64,000 nucleotides of DNA from Triplophysa rosa (Eukaryota; Chordata; Actinopteri; Cypriniformes; Nemacheilidae). The DNA lies in contig NW_026634375.1 of the NCBI RefSeq assembly GCF_024868665.1, positions 1,617 through 65,616 of the forward strand. The letters are read 5' to 3'. Below, one piece after another: positions 34,301 to 46,400 of this stretch (position 1 is its first letter; the number at the start of each line of letters is the position of its first letter). The notes under the pieces are model-generated. The model was not told the DNA's origin and made no database searches. It saw nothing but the letters and a program-made list of their open reading frames with translations. The translations under genes and the position numbers were made by a program.

Positions 34301-37300
34301 GTTAAACAAACCTCCGTTACTAACTCCAAACCGTCACGCCTTTTAAAGGTGGGGTAACATGCTATATCATGCATTCTGACTTCTTTACACTGTTAAACGT
34401 GCCGGCTTCTCCTGTTTAACATGGTGAACTTGTCAAGTTGAACGTATGACGTTGTATTTCTGTGCTGGATTCACTCCACCAGGGTTTGTACAGGTTGATG
34501 AAAGTTTTTTCCAACATGGATTCCCGTTTCGTAACAAGGGTTCTTAGTCCCTTATTGGACAACTCTCCTTGAAAAACACGCCCACACGTCATCCAAAGAA
34601 CGAAAGAGGACGCCCACACGCTAGCGTGAGAGAAAGAGCAGGCCCACGTGTCACCAGCCAGCATGAGAAAGAGCAGCACGCACATCAATGCTGCTTCACT
34701 CGGCTGACGCAAGTTCAGCTGTGTTTGTTTGTTCACTGCATTTGGGAGATGGATGTTATACAAACAGTGGACCAGTGTGTGTTGAATTTCAACAGAAACC
34801 AGGGCTGTACAGTGCAACACACATGTGCCCAGAATAAATTAACCAGTGTAGCGCGCGTGCGATACAGTTCGGCCAGTGTGTACCGCTATTTTACTGAGCT
34901 TTAGTCTATTTTATAGTTTTCCAGCTGTATTGAGTCCATATAACTAGATGCGGACTCGTCGACGCGGAATCTGTCATCTGGCTGTTCTGCATGTCTGAGC
35001 TGCAGTTTAACGTGCTACACGCATGACAGTCATGGATTTGTCTGCGTCTGCACTGTATGAGTACATGAACACATGAACTTCATCTTCAAAGTTGCTCTGA
35101 GAGTTTGTATCATGAGCATTTTACTGTTTGAGTAAAGCTATCGTCAAACACACTCTGAAACTCCAGCGTCCTCGCGTCGACCCACCAACATAAAAGTCCG
35201 GTATCTAGGAATTTTACTGCAGTTTACTATTGTAAATTCTATAGTATACTACAGTCATTTTTGTGGACAAATACACAACTGTTGTATAGTAAAAAAAATA
35301 AAACAAAGTTCGCTAAACTAAAAATTATATGGACCTAATTTATCCATCTGTATGTAACATGAATATCATTTGTCAGTAAGCCTATTCATGTGATGAACTG
35401 CACTTGCTTATTTTTTAACGATGAAAACAAGACGTTTTATACTTGTGCTACTGCTACAACTGTTTGGCCTGTGCTACAACACTTTAAACCTCTGTAGCAC
35501 CAGTGCAATGTGCAAAAAAAGGTAAGGTACAGCCCTGGAAACAAATCTCAGAAAGGACATGAAGTCACCCAACAGTACTGAGAAAGGCTGCGTGAATGCA
35601 AACACACATGAAAGCTGCAAAAAATGTTATTTCATCACATATTTGAACAGATTGTGAAATGCATGTAAAAGCATTCGTATTGTGTTGTTTAAACATGTAT
35701 ATGCACTTGTTTTCTTTGCAATATTAAAGATCTGTAAACACTGCATTTTTTTATGGTTTTGACCAGCTTGCCCAGTATAAATGTTTTGCAACTAAAAAGC
35801 AACACTTTCATTTGGAATTTGGGAGAAATGTTGCCAGTAGTTCCCAAAATGAAACAGAAACGATGATTTTAGTTAAACACGTACCTATAAATGGTAAATT
35901 CAGAAATACTGAAAATAATTTTGGACCTAATTGACGGAGGGCAATGTTCCCTCTGAAGCTGCGGCTGCGAGCGGCTGCTCAGACTCATTGAAGGTCCTGT
36001 GCAGTGCAATTTCAGGCTGCACGCAAAAGCTTCATATCTACAAAGTAGGCAAACGTCCACCGAGGAAGCAACAGCAATAACATCATCTTAAGAAACAGAT
36101 AGACTATTATTATTATAAGCATGTTTGTCTTTCAGACTGTAATTTGAAATTAAGCGCGAGTCTCTCTCTCTCCCGTTGAGTTCAGACAGAGTGCGCGTGA
36201 AGGAAGTGGCGTTCCTATATTTCTGAACTTGGACGACTGTTTGAACCTGCTGACAGTTTTTAAAGATGTAACGCGCTATTTTTGACTGGCAAATGACACC
36301 ACACCGCGTCTGTATTATAAACGTATAAATTATAATGTTTTATAATGGTATTTAACTAGAATTTCTGTGATGGTTTCTTTTGTTTTTATCAGCAGGGTTG
36401 TTACATTTATAATCTGATCTCTTCAGATCAATCTGTCATATACAGGTATTTTCATATTTTGCAAAAATTCTTTATATAAACTATATCTAACATATTTGAC
36501 ACATTATCTTGAATGTACAGTGGGGGGCAGCGCCAGATCTTTAAATGGGTTTACTGGGGGGCGCAACCATGAAAAGGTTGAGAACCACTGTTCTACAGTA
36601 GTGATATAATAGTAAGATCGCCCAGCCATCATTGTGTGCATCATCATGTTTTAGATGGCATGCTATCTCACCAGCGGCTCCAGGTGCGGCAGACCCGCAT
36701 GCAGACACACAGCTGCCGTTGATTGAGGTGTTGGAAGACACGAAGCCACACCTCCCTCGGCAGCACGTGCGAAGCGCCGCCGTCCAACAGCAAGCAGTGC
36801 GGCTCAGGGCAGGCAGGTGGCGGACGGACCAAGTGCCGCTCCATCTGTACAGGCCTCGGAGGCGAGGGCACAGCGGCCGGACTACGCTTCACCAGCTGAG
36901 AGCGCGTGGGCCCCAAGCGGGACTGCTGAGAGCGGTGCACCGGCAGCGAGCCACTGACGGGGTTCGACAGGTTAGATGTGGCACTGCTGCCATTCGCAGT
37001 CCCGGAAGCCACCGCTGTCGTACCCGCACTCTTATTTGAGGGAATGTTCTGGCCTTGCCGGCTTCCGCTGCGAATCTTGCTGCCACGGACAGACTTTGCG
37101 GCTCCGTGCCGGTGATTAGCGACGCTACCGCTATTGGAATTCTCCTTCTCTTGAGTTTCTCGACCGCCCGCCCGCGTGCGGCCGTTGCGTGCCTCCTGTC
37201 CATTAGTGCGTCTGGATGAGGAGACACCCTCCGACGTAAGCCCGTGTCCGGTTGGCGGTGCTTGGGTCGTTGACAGTGGCGACGATGGGGCCAGCGTGGC

Positions 37301-40268
37301 GGTTTTGCGAGCGCGGTCCTCTGAGCCTTCCTCATCGTCAGCTTCCGTGTCCATAACCACTTTACGCACCCTGTGGGCCGCCTCTCCCCGACGCCGCTGT
37401 GGCTGGGGCTCATCCGTGTTGTCTTGCTCCTTTTCTGCTACGAAACTCTCACCTTCAGAGTCCTCGCTGGCACTGAAGCCCAGTTCTGCCAGACGCCGAC
37501 TGCGTTCGCGGGCGCTGCTGTTGCCGTATGTGGGGGCCGGAGAGGACGGTTCGGAGGCGGCAGCGGGAGACGGTGATTCAGAGACCGATTCGGAGTCACT
37601 TTCAGAACTGGACGATGAGGAAGAGCTAGAGTCTGGCACTCGCTCAAAAAGCTGACACATGCGTTTGAAGCGTTCCAGTTTCTCACGGTGATGAGAGCGC
37701 TGGTCCAGGCTGGGAGTTAAAGATGAGGCCTGCGCTGCAGCGGACCCTCCAGAAGAACTGTGGCCACCAGCTGAAGACGAGTTCGGCCCGTTCGCTTCAG
37801 AAGAGTCGGAGGAGTTGGGTTTCATTTTCTGCCGAGAAAGAGAAGTGATGTTGTGAGAGTCAATGGTCATTTTAAACAATACGTCTAGAGAATATAACAA
37901 TCATACCTTTTTCAGGTGCTTATCACGGGCGCCCTTGACCTGTTCGACAAAAGCAAAAACACAGACAACGTGCGTAAAGACAGAGGTCTGTGCTTTCAAT
38001 AAGATCTCATTGAAGTTAATTTACAAAAGTATTCCGCCAATTTTCATTTTAGTTTTTTGACTCTGTGCCCAGAAAAAACAGCATCAACAAACACAAAAAC
38101 ATTCCATATAGAAACCTAACTTCCTGTTCCATTACTTTTGTCATGACTGTACATTCCAAAAGATCTGAAGGTTTTGACAGGATTATGTCGAGGATCTTTA
38201 AAAAAAAATTGACTTCATGTTTTTAATTTAACTCAGTTATTTCCCACTTAAAGATAAGTGCTTGTTTTCATCTTTAGATTAGTACCAAACAAAAATCTTA
38301 TTTTTTTCTTACGTCATTTGATCAGAGAGATTGTAGTGACACGTCACACTTCATAATGATAACCCACCCAATCATTTTTTAGATTCACTGGCAGCTGGAA
38401 TTCATTTGATTTATTTTAAAATTTAGCAAATTTCTATTCTATTACCTCTACTTAAGTAACATTTAGAGAAATATAGTAGTTGTATATTGCATATATTGTT
38501 GTCATATAGAAGTAATAATAACGAGTACATAATTAATTTTCAAATCACACACTTTTACATGCAACTTCTGAAAATTGTAATTCATGCATGTAAAGCTCAA
38601 TAGAATGTTCATTTGAGACCAAACATCTTCACAGTCTTTTCATGTTTGTTTAAAGTGAAATTATTGGATTATTAGAAATGATTACATTCAAATTGAAGAG
38701 GCTGTTTTTAAATGAACTTGTACTTTTTGTTCTTTTGCTGTCGTGATCGTTCCTCATTTTTTACGTCTGCGAAATGATGTACATAAGAAAACATGCTTCT
38801 ATTTAAAACAAGGTTTCACATCCATCACATCCGGATCTTTCTGACCAGGAGTGACTGGTGAATAAATGCTGTAGAGGTTCTTAATTCATGTTAGCTATGG
38901 CATTCACTAATGTTAACAAACACAACCTTATCGTAGTGTTCGCATTTTTTTCTTCTGCAGAAAGGGAAACCTATTTTTGAAGATGAAGAAAAAGATATCA
39001 ATGAGATTTTTTGTTGGAGTGCCACCTTATGGGCACAATCAGAACACATTTGGCAAGCATCCCTTCCAGTGATCTGGTGTCTATAGACAATAGTTTTTAT
39101 TCAACATGAATGCTCGATAGGCTCTCGCCGTTAGATCAAATGTGAATGTGTGCATTATAGCCATAACTTGTGTCTTTTCGTTCCGTCCAAGTATTTGACA
39201 GCTTGTGTAACTGCTTGCTTTCTAAATAATGACTAAAAGCTGAGCCTGCCTTAAACCATCATTCATTTAGCACCTTCATTATTTTATTTTCGCTACTAAC
39301 ATTACACAGCACCAAAAAAAAACGGCACACGTTACCGGCGATTCCACATTCCAAACAGAATATCCAGAAGCTCTACAGGACTGACCTTCTTTTTGGAAGC
39401 GCTCTCCTGAGGCAGATCTTTCTCTTTCTTGCGCTTATGTCCATCCTGACGGGCCGTGTCTTCCAGAGACGGCGGCTTCTTTTTACTCGGTGGCGGATCG
39501 TCGGTCAGTTTCCAGCGACTCACCTCTCCGTTGTCCATTCGTCTCTTTCCTAAACCGTCTCCCTGATCCTTGAACATAAACACACTCTTGAAAGGCACTT
39601 CAACCTTTTATTTCATCTACGGCAAACTCACGAGGATCATCTCAAACTGTTCTTACCTTACTGGTCTTTCCTTCCTTGTGGCACTTTGGACACTCCCAGC
39701 AGTTTGGGATCTCATCATTAATAATGCCTTCAGATTTACCCATCTGCAGGAGACAGTTTGGTCATTTCAGGTGTGAGAGAATAAAGAGCTCAGATCAGCG
39801 ATGTTCTCGCACACACACACACACACACACACACAGACCTTCAGACAGCTGGGGTGAATGATCTCATTACAGATGGTGCACTCCATCAGAGACAGACTGA
39901 ACTTCTCCTCCTCCGACTCCACCGTGTCCTCCTTCCCCGCTTCACCGCACGCAAAACACACGGCTGTGTGAGGCAACACCGGCTGGAGGAGGACGACATC
40001 GTGACAGACACTTGTTACTCGCGTCTAGCCCGTGCAGGGGAAAGAACTTTGAGGGTTTCTTGTCATGTACGAGTGAGGTGTGTACGGCTGTATTTACCGC
40101 AGTGCACTGCCTGAGCAGACACGACTGCTTCATCCGGCCCGGTCCACCAAACTTCTTCATGTCTTTGCAGAAGTGGCACTCGCCGCACTCGGTCCGCATG
40201 CAGGCTTGACAGCGCCGGCAACGTGTCCGTCGCCGCCGCGCCCCTCCCAGCGCCTTACTGCCAGACAT
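28385..40268 (-). CDS. fbxl19: F-box/LRR protein 19 (CXXC, PHD, F-box, LRR)
   Basis: FBXL19 is a nuclear SCF substrate receptor whose CXXC finger binds unmethylated CpG islands. Exons (minus): 40098-40268 (coding part), 39839-39982, 39657-39743, 39386-39568, 37907-37939 (33 bp), 36672-37828 (1157 bp), 33219-33382, 32968-33132, 30302-30523 and 28385-28542. All phases agree, giving 827 aa; human is about 694, the excess lying in the Ser-rich middle. The CXXC domain (about 12-57) shows [18 protein letters not shown] and KKFGG. The PHD (58-134) shows [14 protein letters not shown] and CWECPKC. The F-box (about 555-600) reads [13 protein letters not shown] and [10 protein letters not shown]. Six or so LRRs end [14 protein letters not shown]. 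The JmjC domain of its KDM2 relatives is absent, which separates it from kdm2a/b. The start MSGSKALGG matches the shorter human form. Confidence 0.95.
28922..29946. mobile_element. TTAA-flanked DNA transposon with nested SINE
   Basis: The ends AGGAGTAGTTC and GAACTACTCCT are exact inverted repeats, flanked by TTAA at 28918-28921 and 29947-29950. Inverted similarity continues inward (the ACTCACCCACGT block at about 28963 against ACGTGGGTGAGT at about 29895). 1025 bp in the last fbxl19 intron. Noncoding apart from the SINE at 29312-29562. Confidence 0.8.
29312..29562 (-). mobile_element. tRNA-derived SINE
   Basis: The minus strand starts CGTGGCTTAATGGTTAGAG, an A box, and has a B-box-like GGTTGGATTCC about 45 bp on. 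The body contains AAGGCACCTTACCCC. Same family as the split copy at 1065/2328. Nested in the TTAA element. Confidence 0.75.
30863..31946. mobile_element. hAT-type element in fbxl19 intron
   Basis: The left end TAGGGATGC and the right end GCATCCCTA are inverted repeats, flanked by a perfect 8-bp duplication CACACAAC (30855-30862 and 31947-31954). 1084 bp, no transposase frame. Confidence 0.85.
32489..32735. repeat. Low-confidence interspersed repeat
   Basis: Contains GGCGCCCTAGGCAAGCGCC, part of a string I recognise from many fish repeats. The termini GGAGGGCC and GGCCCTGG could be imperfect inverted ends. Confidence 0.3.
34252..34348. repeat. Shared repeat block, copy 2
   Basis: Same motif order as 19256-19345, including CTCCAAACCGTCACGCCTTT. 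It continues into GGTGGGGTAACATGC. Confidence 0.6.
36500..36590. mobile_element. hAT (Charlie-like) end fragment
   Basis: Ends GGTTGAGAACCACTG, the complement of the CAGTGGTTCTCAACC terminus, followed by TTCTACAG. The partner end and the duplicate of TTCTACAG were not found, so only one terminus is called. Confidence 0.45.
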
Positions 40269-41170
40269 CCCCTCTGCATTCAACTGACACACGCACACAC
40301 ACACACGTTAGCCGTCCATACACCAAAGAAAGAACTGAAGAGACATCAACGGCATCCTCATCAAAGTCCTTTTAATGGTTTCGAGTGTAACGGTGTAACT
40401 GGTTAGATCATGGGTTTATCAGTCAAACTAGAGACTTGGAAGCAAGCACTGGACTCTTGACTACTGAATGAATGGTTTCATTAAACACTAAACGGTCTGC
40501 TGGGTCACAGGTCTGTTCCAACAGGATAGTCACAGACCGAAGAGAAAACCTGCGTGTGGTGTGAACAGCAGAAAACACTCATTAACCTTCTGAAAGGTAC
40601 CAGAAAACGATATCTTCATGTCAAGTGCTGCCTGTCAATATAAACGCGTGGCCAATCCTATGCAAATGTCGACCTGACTAGCATTAGGGTTTACACTCTA
40701 CCGATGAGTCAGATGTCAACGTTTAGAGGTTTAGCCACGTGTAGTCTGCATTACAGTTTGTAAAGCCTTTTTGTTGTTGTTTTCAAAGCATGGTTTCCAG
40801 GTAAGTGCTGCTTAATCCATAACGGTCCATTTCCCTTATAAACAGGTGCATAAAAATAGATAATATAACCGTTTGACGGTGTATGAAGATCCATCCCTTT
40901 CTCCGTTTTCTTCTGGTTTGTGCTTGTTAATTCACAGAAATCCTGATCTCTCAAAAACATGTGTCTGTTCTCGTCACATCCCTTACGTCAAACAGAAAAC
41001 GTGTCTACAGACTGATCTTTTTCTGATGTCTGGACGCTATCAACAGGGGGTTAAGAAAATACAAACGGATGCTACAATATATTGGTAATAATACCAAGGA
41101 GACTAGATTTCAATTTGAACATATTTGCTGATTTATGACAAAATGTTAATTCTCTCTTTCATATGTACTG

Positions 41171-41202
41171 TAAGTGGCTCTGGATAAAAGCGTCTGCTAA
41201 AT
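41171..41202 (-). repeat. Conserved fish repeat tail, copy 2
   Basis: Reverse complement of the core at 21193 and 51015: TAAGTGGCTCTGGATAAAAG then CGTCTGCTAAAT. Confidence 0.6.
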
Positions 41203-42069
41203 AAATAAGTCAATGTAATATTCAGTAACACAGTTGGTTATCTGTTCATGTGTTTGGCTGGTAGGAATCAAACTCTTGTTGTCATTTATATATTTACAGT
41301 GTTGTCAATCATCCTGTCAAATAACTTTACATATTACGTCGCAACGCAGACTGACAGCTCTCTATAAACACAGTAATCTCCATTAAAACACAGTTCCTGC
41401 AGTACAGATGTCACCTTCTCTTTTTTTCTCTTTAATTTCCATGTTTTATTAGAGTAACTGTAGTAACTAAAGCATTTTGGTGGAAACCATGGTTACCGTG
41501 GATCATGATTATAAATTCTTTGTGTAGGCCTGAAATTCTACTACAGGATGATGTACGTTAGAGTGAAACACTAAAAAATGAGATTTACTGTGACAGTGTG
41601 AAGTGATTGTGAGGACTGTTATGATCACATCTAACACACACGAGCTAACACGAGCAGCTAACCAGCACGTTTATAATAACACACAGCTTTACACCTCACA
41701 GAAAAACACCTCAGAAACTAATAAACATCCAATGCCACACGTGATTCACCTCAAGTGAAGCAAATCTCTCCTTCACACACACACACACACACATAAATGT
41801 AGTGTTCAGTTTACTCTCTATAATAACAGTAATGATGAATCCAGAAGGCTAGCATGGGTTAGCAGGTCCATTCTGATGCGATCCAGCGCTGCAGAGCAGC
41901 TTCACATCAGTCTGATGTGTTTGTAAACTTAAGCACTGCCGTGGGCTTTACCGAGCACCTTTATAAAGCTGCGGTATTACACCCAATAATGTTCATATGT
42001 AAAACACAGCACACAACATTACACACATAAAAACATCACGTTACAGCATCAGCAGCTAACCGCGCACGA

Positions 42070-42164
42070 GCGAGAGAGAGAGAGAGAGAGTTCAACTCAC
42101 CTTGTGTGGAGTCGCATACTCCTTGATCGAGCATTAGAAGGATGTTTTCTTATGAAAACACAAT

Positions 42165-42204
<40 letters not shown>
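42070..42204. repeat. Two (GA)n microsatellites around fbxl19 5' exon
   Basis: GA tracts at about 42070-42090 and 42169-42204 bracket a minus-strand 5' exon that ends at a GTGAGT donor (exon base 42101). Confidence 0.85.
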
Positions 42205-42208
<4 letters not shown>

Positions 42209-43306
42209 TAAAGGAAGATAGAGAAAGATCGCTTCCTTGTTTCTGGGCTCGTCTTTCCTGCTACCAGTCTTTTTTCACGCGCTTAACGTTACACGAGTGA
42301 CTCCTCCAAACGCCATTCACTAACACACCACACCATCCATTATCACCGTACCAACATTTATCATCGACGATCAATAACAATCTTGCGAGATCAGATAAGT
42401 TTTGATCTCTGACAATCTGAGGTCCAGCCCTCTGCTCTCAATGTGCTGCTCTCATAGGCGATTCAATCCTAAAAGATGATATCAAATCTTCACATGCGTA
42501 TCAAACACTCCTCTGTCATTTAAACGCACATTGTTGCGTTCGCCTGTTATTTCCCAATGATCGCCTGGAATGAGAGAAAACAGCAGAGACGGATAAACGT
42601 GGCTTTTGTTCGTCTTTCCTATTGTGTTGCTCTGCTGTAGGTGTGTGTGTGTGTGTCATGTAAAATAACGCGTAAGGTTCCAGTGATCACACAATACTGA
42701 TGCTAAATAATCCCGACGCCAACGCGCTTCATACTGCTGCTGGAAAATCAAATAAATAAATAAATATGGTAAATATAAAAAATGGAGAGTGAAAAATAGG
42801 GACGCTCCACCCGCTGTGTTCGTCATGGGTGAAATGCATCACGGGAAATGATGTCCACCTGTGCCCTACCCCAAAACCCAAATAACATTATAAATAAATG
42901 CTGATAACATAAAGTGTATAGTAACGTAAAATCGCATAATGTAACATAACATACTATTTTAAATAAACAGATATATGTTTCTGTGTGTTCATTACAGTAA
43001 TTTTAAAAATGATTGCCGCACAACTTGTATAAAAGTCCCCCAGATGGAGAAATATCGTAAAGTTCAGCGAGGTAAATTAATGCAACTGAGGCAGAAAGAA
43101 GTAAGAAAAGAGTCAGATTGACTCAGAATAGGGTGGTATAGTCCGAGAATAGCGTCTAAATCCAGAGAGCAGAGGCACAACTCTATTGTGTGTTTATTGT
43201 GCATGTTCTTCAGCGAATAAAGTGAGAAGCGAGTGAGAACACAGTGCTCTATAATGTTCCGCTAACATTAGCAGCTAACACACACACACACACACCAGCA
43301 CCAGCG

Positions 43307-43364
<58 letters not shown>

Positions 43365-43469
43365 AGCTGCTGTGAAACGCACACAGCAACACACACACAA
43401 CACGCGATATCTGAGGGTTCGGGTTCGGTTGATTTTGAGCTTGTTTTCTGAGCACAGAAGTGAGTGAAG
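42135..43469. promoter_or_regulatory. Divergent promoter region fbxl19 / ube2m
   Basis: About 1.3 kb between the probable fbxl19 5' exon and the ube2m ATG, with genes pointing away from each other. A (CT)n tract at 43309-43362 (one internal T) is in the likely ube2m 5' UTR or core promoter. No TATA box was identified on either side. Confidence 0.55.
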
Positions 43470-46400
43470 ATGATCAAGCTTTTCTCGCTGAAGCAACAGA
43501 AGAAGGACGAGGAGTCTGCCGGGGGAACGCGAGCGGGAGTCGGCGGAAAGAAAGCGAGCGCGGCCCAGCTGCGGATACAGAAGGGTACGACAGTAAAACA
43601 ACACGTAAACACCACGAAACAGTCATTTCTTTCACTTAACGTTACAGACACATTCAGCGCGACGTGAACGCTGTTTTGAGTTTTGTCCGTGTTCTCGCGG
43701 AGGCGATGTGAAGTGAAGGAAGAGAGTTGAGGCTGCACTGTTAGCCTGCGAGCTAATGTTTACATGACACTATCTGATCTCATTCTGACAAGCTGGTTTG
43801 AACATGCTTTCATCCTCTAGACATCTAAAGTCATACGTTTTCACTCTTACGAGGTTTCTCGGAGATAAAAGCTAGCAATGTGAATGTCAGTAGTGAGTAA
43901 TTTCACTCAAAATATTGAGGCCTACCCACTCAATGTTTGTGTTCACTTTACAGTACGTACACAAACAAACAGCATTGAATGAATCCGTTTAATAAGTGTG
44001 TGTTTCCGTACGAAATCCAAAGTCACACCTGAATCTACATTCGGGAACAAGCCAAACAGACCTCTAAACAAACGAGTTCACAGTCGATGTTCATGTTTCT
44101 AAGCTAGACGACAAGATAGAAGCCGACTGCACTACAAACCAACAAACACAATCCAGTTCATTCATACTAGAGAACATGTGAATCTGTGCTTTACATTGAT
44201 TCATTTAGCACACCCTTTTATTGAACATGGAAAGTGACCCTCGAATCCTCTCTTCAGCTGGTGTAGTAAATAATACCCTGGCTCTCTCTCTCTCTCTTTG
44301 TGAGAACGGAGAAGCTCAAGTGCAGAATGATGCCATAGAGATGTTGATCCGTTAGGGCAGAATGAGAAGCTGTGTGATTTGAATGCTTCATTTTGGCCAC
44401 GTGTCGGTGCACACTAGTTTATAAATTGTAAGGCAAAAAACGTCCTTTTTTTTGCGAGCACATCACATTGAAACGCAGGCATGTCCTCATAGTTCGGTGT
44501 GGTCTGTCTGACAAACACCTGCTGGCTCGTCTTGTCGGTGTGAAGAGTGAAGCTCATCTGCTTGATCAGGCTGTTAAAGTCTAACAGTGTTTTGGACATT
44601 CACACTGTTCAACAAAGCAGCCCTTCCTGACAGTGTTGCCTCCTTCACCTCCATCTCGCACAACACGGCAAAGATCTGATGAGAAACACCTTTACATTTA
44701 TTGGTGGTGAGGAAAATTCTCATCAGAGTGTGTGATTTGCCAAAGGTACTCTGAATAAACCCGTCAAGAGTTCGATTCGCAGAGCCAAAGTTTTTCTTCA
44801 ATGGTGTTAATGTTTCTCTCCGTTTGTGTGTCAGACATCAATGAGCTGAATCTTCCAAAGACATGTGAGATTGTTTTCCCGGACCAGGACGACCTGCTCA
44901 ACTTCAAACTCATCATATCACCAGATGAGGTTTGACTCTCACTCGCTCGCTCTTCTTCACAAGAATGAGTGATGCTCAGATGCTTCTGCTGTGTTTAAAC
45001 TGACATTTTATTGGGCTTTATTTGACCTTCTGTAAGTTGTGTGGCCGTGCACGTCACTTGCACATCCCACAGACAAACATTTTAAGTGAATCTTTGCAGT
45101 GATTGGATGAGGAGTTTGTTATAATTAATCCGGAGATCTGCAGCATTTGCTTATTTTCAAGTCAAAACTAAAGTGTCCATCATTTATCATTTCATTTGTC
45201 TTCATGATTGGAATGTAAACAACAATGTTTTTTCTAAAGCACATTGAGTGTTTTGAGTACACAGAAATAAGCTATATTTTAAGAGACCTGGAAAGTGTGT
45301 AACTATAGCTGCCAATAGAAATAAAACAGCATTTCAACTTTCAGTTGTGAAACTGTAACACTGAGAAGTTTCTATTGTTTCAAATTAAAATGATGATTGG
45401 TTGGAAAATATCATGTTGCAGAAGAATTTTGTTTTCTTGTTTTTTTACTCGTCTCAGATTTGTGAGTGTTCTGTGTTAAATGTGCTTCAAGGAAATCTCT
45501 GTTGTGTTTCTAAATCCAGAGCTTACTTGACAAATGCTGGAAACATCAGTATCCGATATACATACATTTAGATGCACTCGTGCTCTTCTCTGTTTATTTT
45601 GCAGGGATTCTACAAAGGAGGAAAGTTTGTCTTCAGTTTTAAGGTAAACACTTGACATTGTTGAATGCTGAGGTGTTTCTGCTGGCACAAAGAGCTTGAG
45701 GTCCTCTTCTTTTAACGCCTTTGGCTGACTGTTATTTCATTAGGGATGTAACGATTCACTCAGCTCACGATGCGATGCGAGTCACGATTCTGATCTCACG
45801 ATGCGATTTATTCACGATTTATTCACGATTTACTCACGATTTATTTTTACAAAATGAGTTGAAACAAATTAGAAATGAACAACTTCCCTTGCATTATTTC
45901 TTAAATGCTTCACGTTTCTTTGTATAATAAAATAATATTTTATTTAAAATAACAAAACTAAACTGCAATTTTATAACAAATTAATAATAGAAAAAGTCTC
46001 TTTAATATAAACAAACTAATACTGTCTGAGCTTTTCTTGGATTTTTTTGCATTTAAGAAATATCAGCATCCACGTTTAGGTTTGCAGTGAAAATAGCGGC
46101 CCCTGCTGTTCAAAAAATGTATTGCGATTCAGTTCACACCTCAACCGATTTGAATCGTCACTCATTATAACCGATTTTCAACCGGCTCACGGTGAATCGT
46201 TACATCCCTATATTTCATAGATTAATTCAAGATTTTTGTCTTCTGTTTTTAATAGATATTGTTTGCCTAACTTGCCTTGTCTGCAAATGGCCTGCACACA
46301 TTTCTCCCCTGACTTGAGTTTTTAATAGAACAAATTCAATAATTGATGGCACAAATCTATGCCATCTAATGGCAAGCTCACACCACGTGACTTTTGGCTG

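Noticed and set aside
37176..37655. Plus-strand frames opposite the large fbxl19 exon
   Set aside because: Antisense of the Ser/Glu-rich exon, with no independent support.
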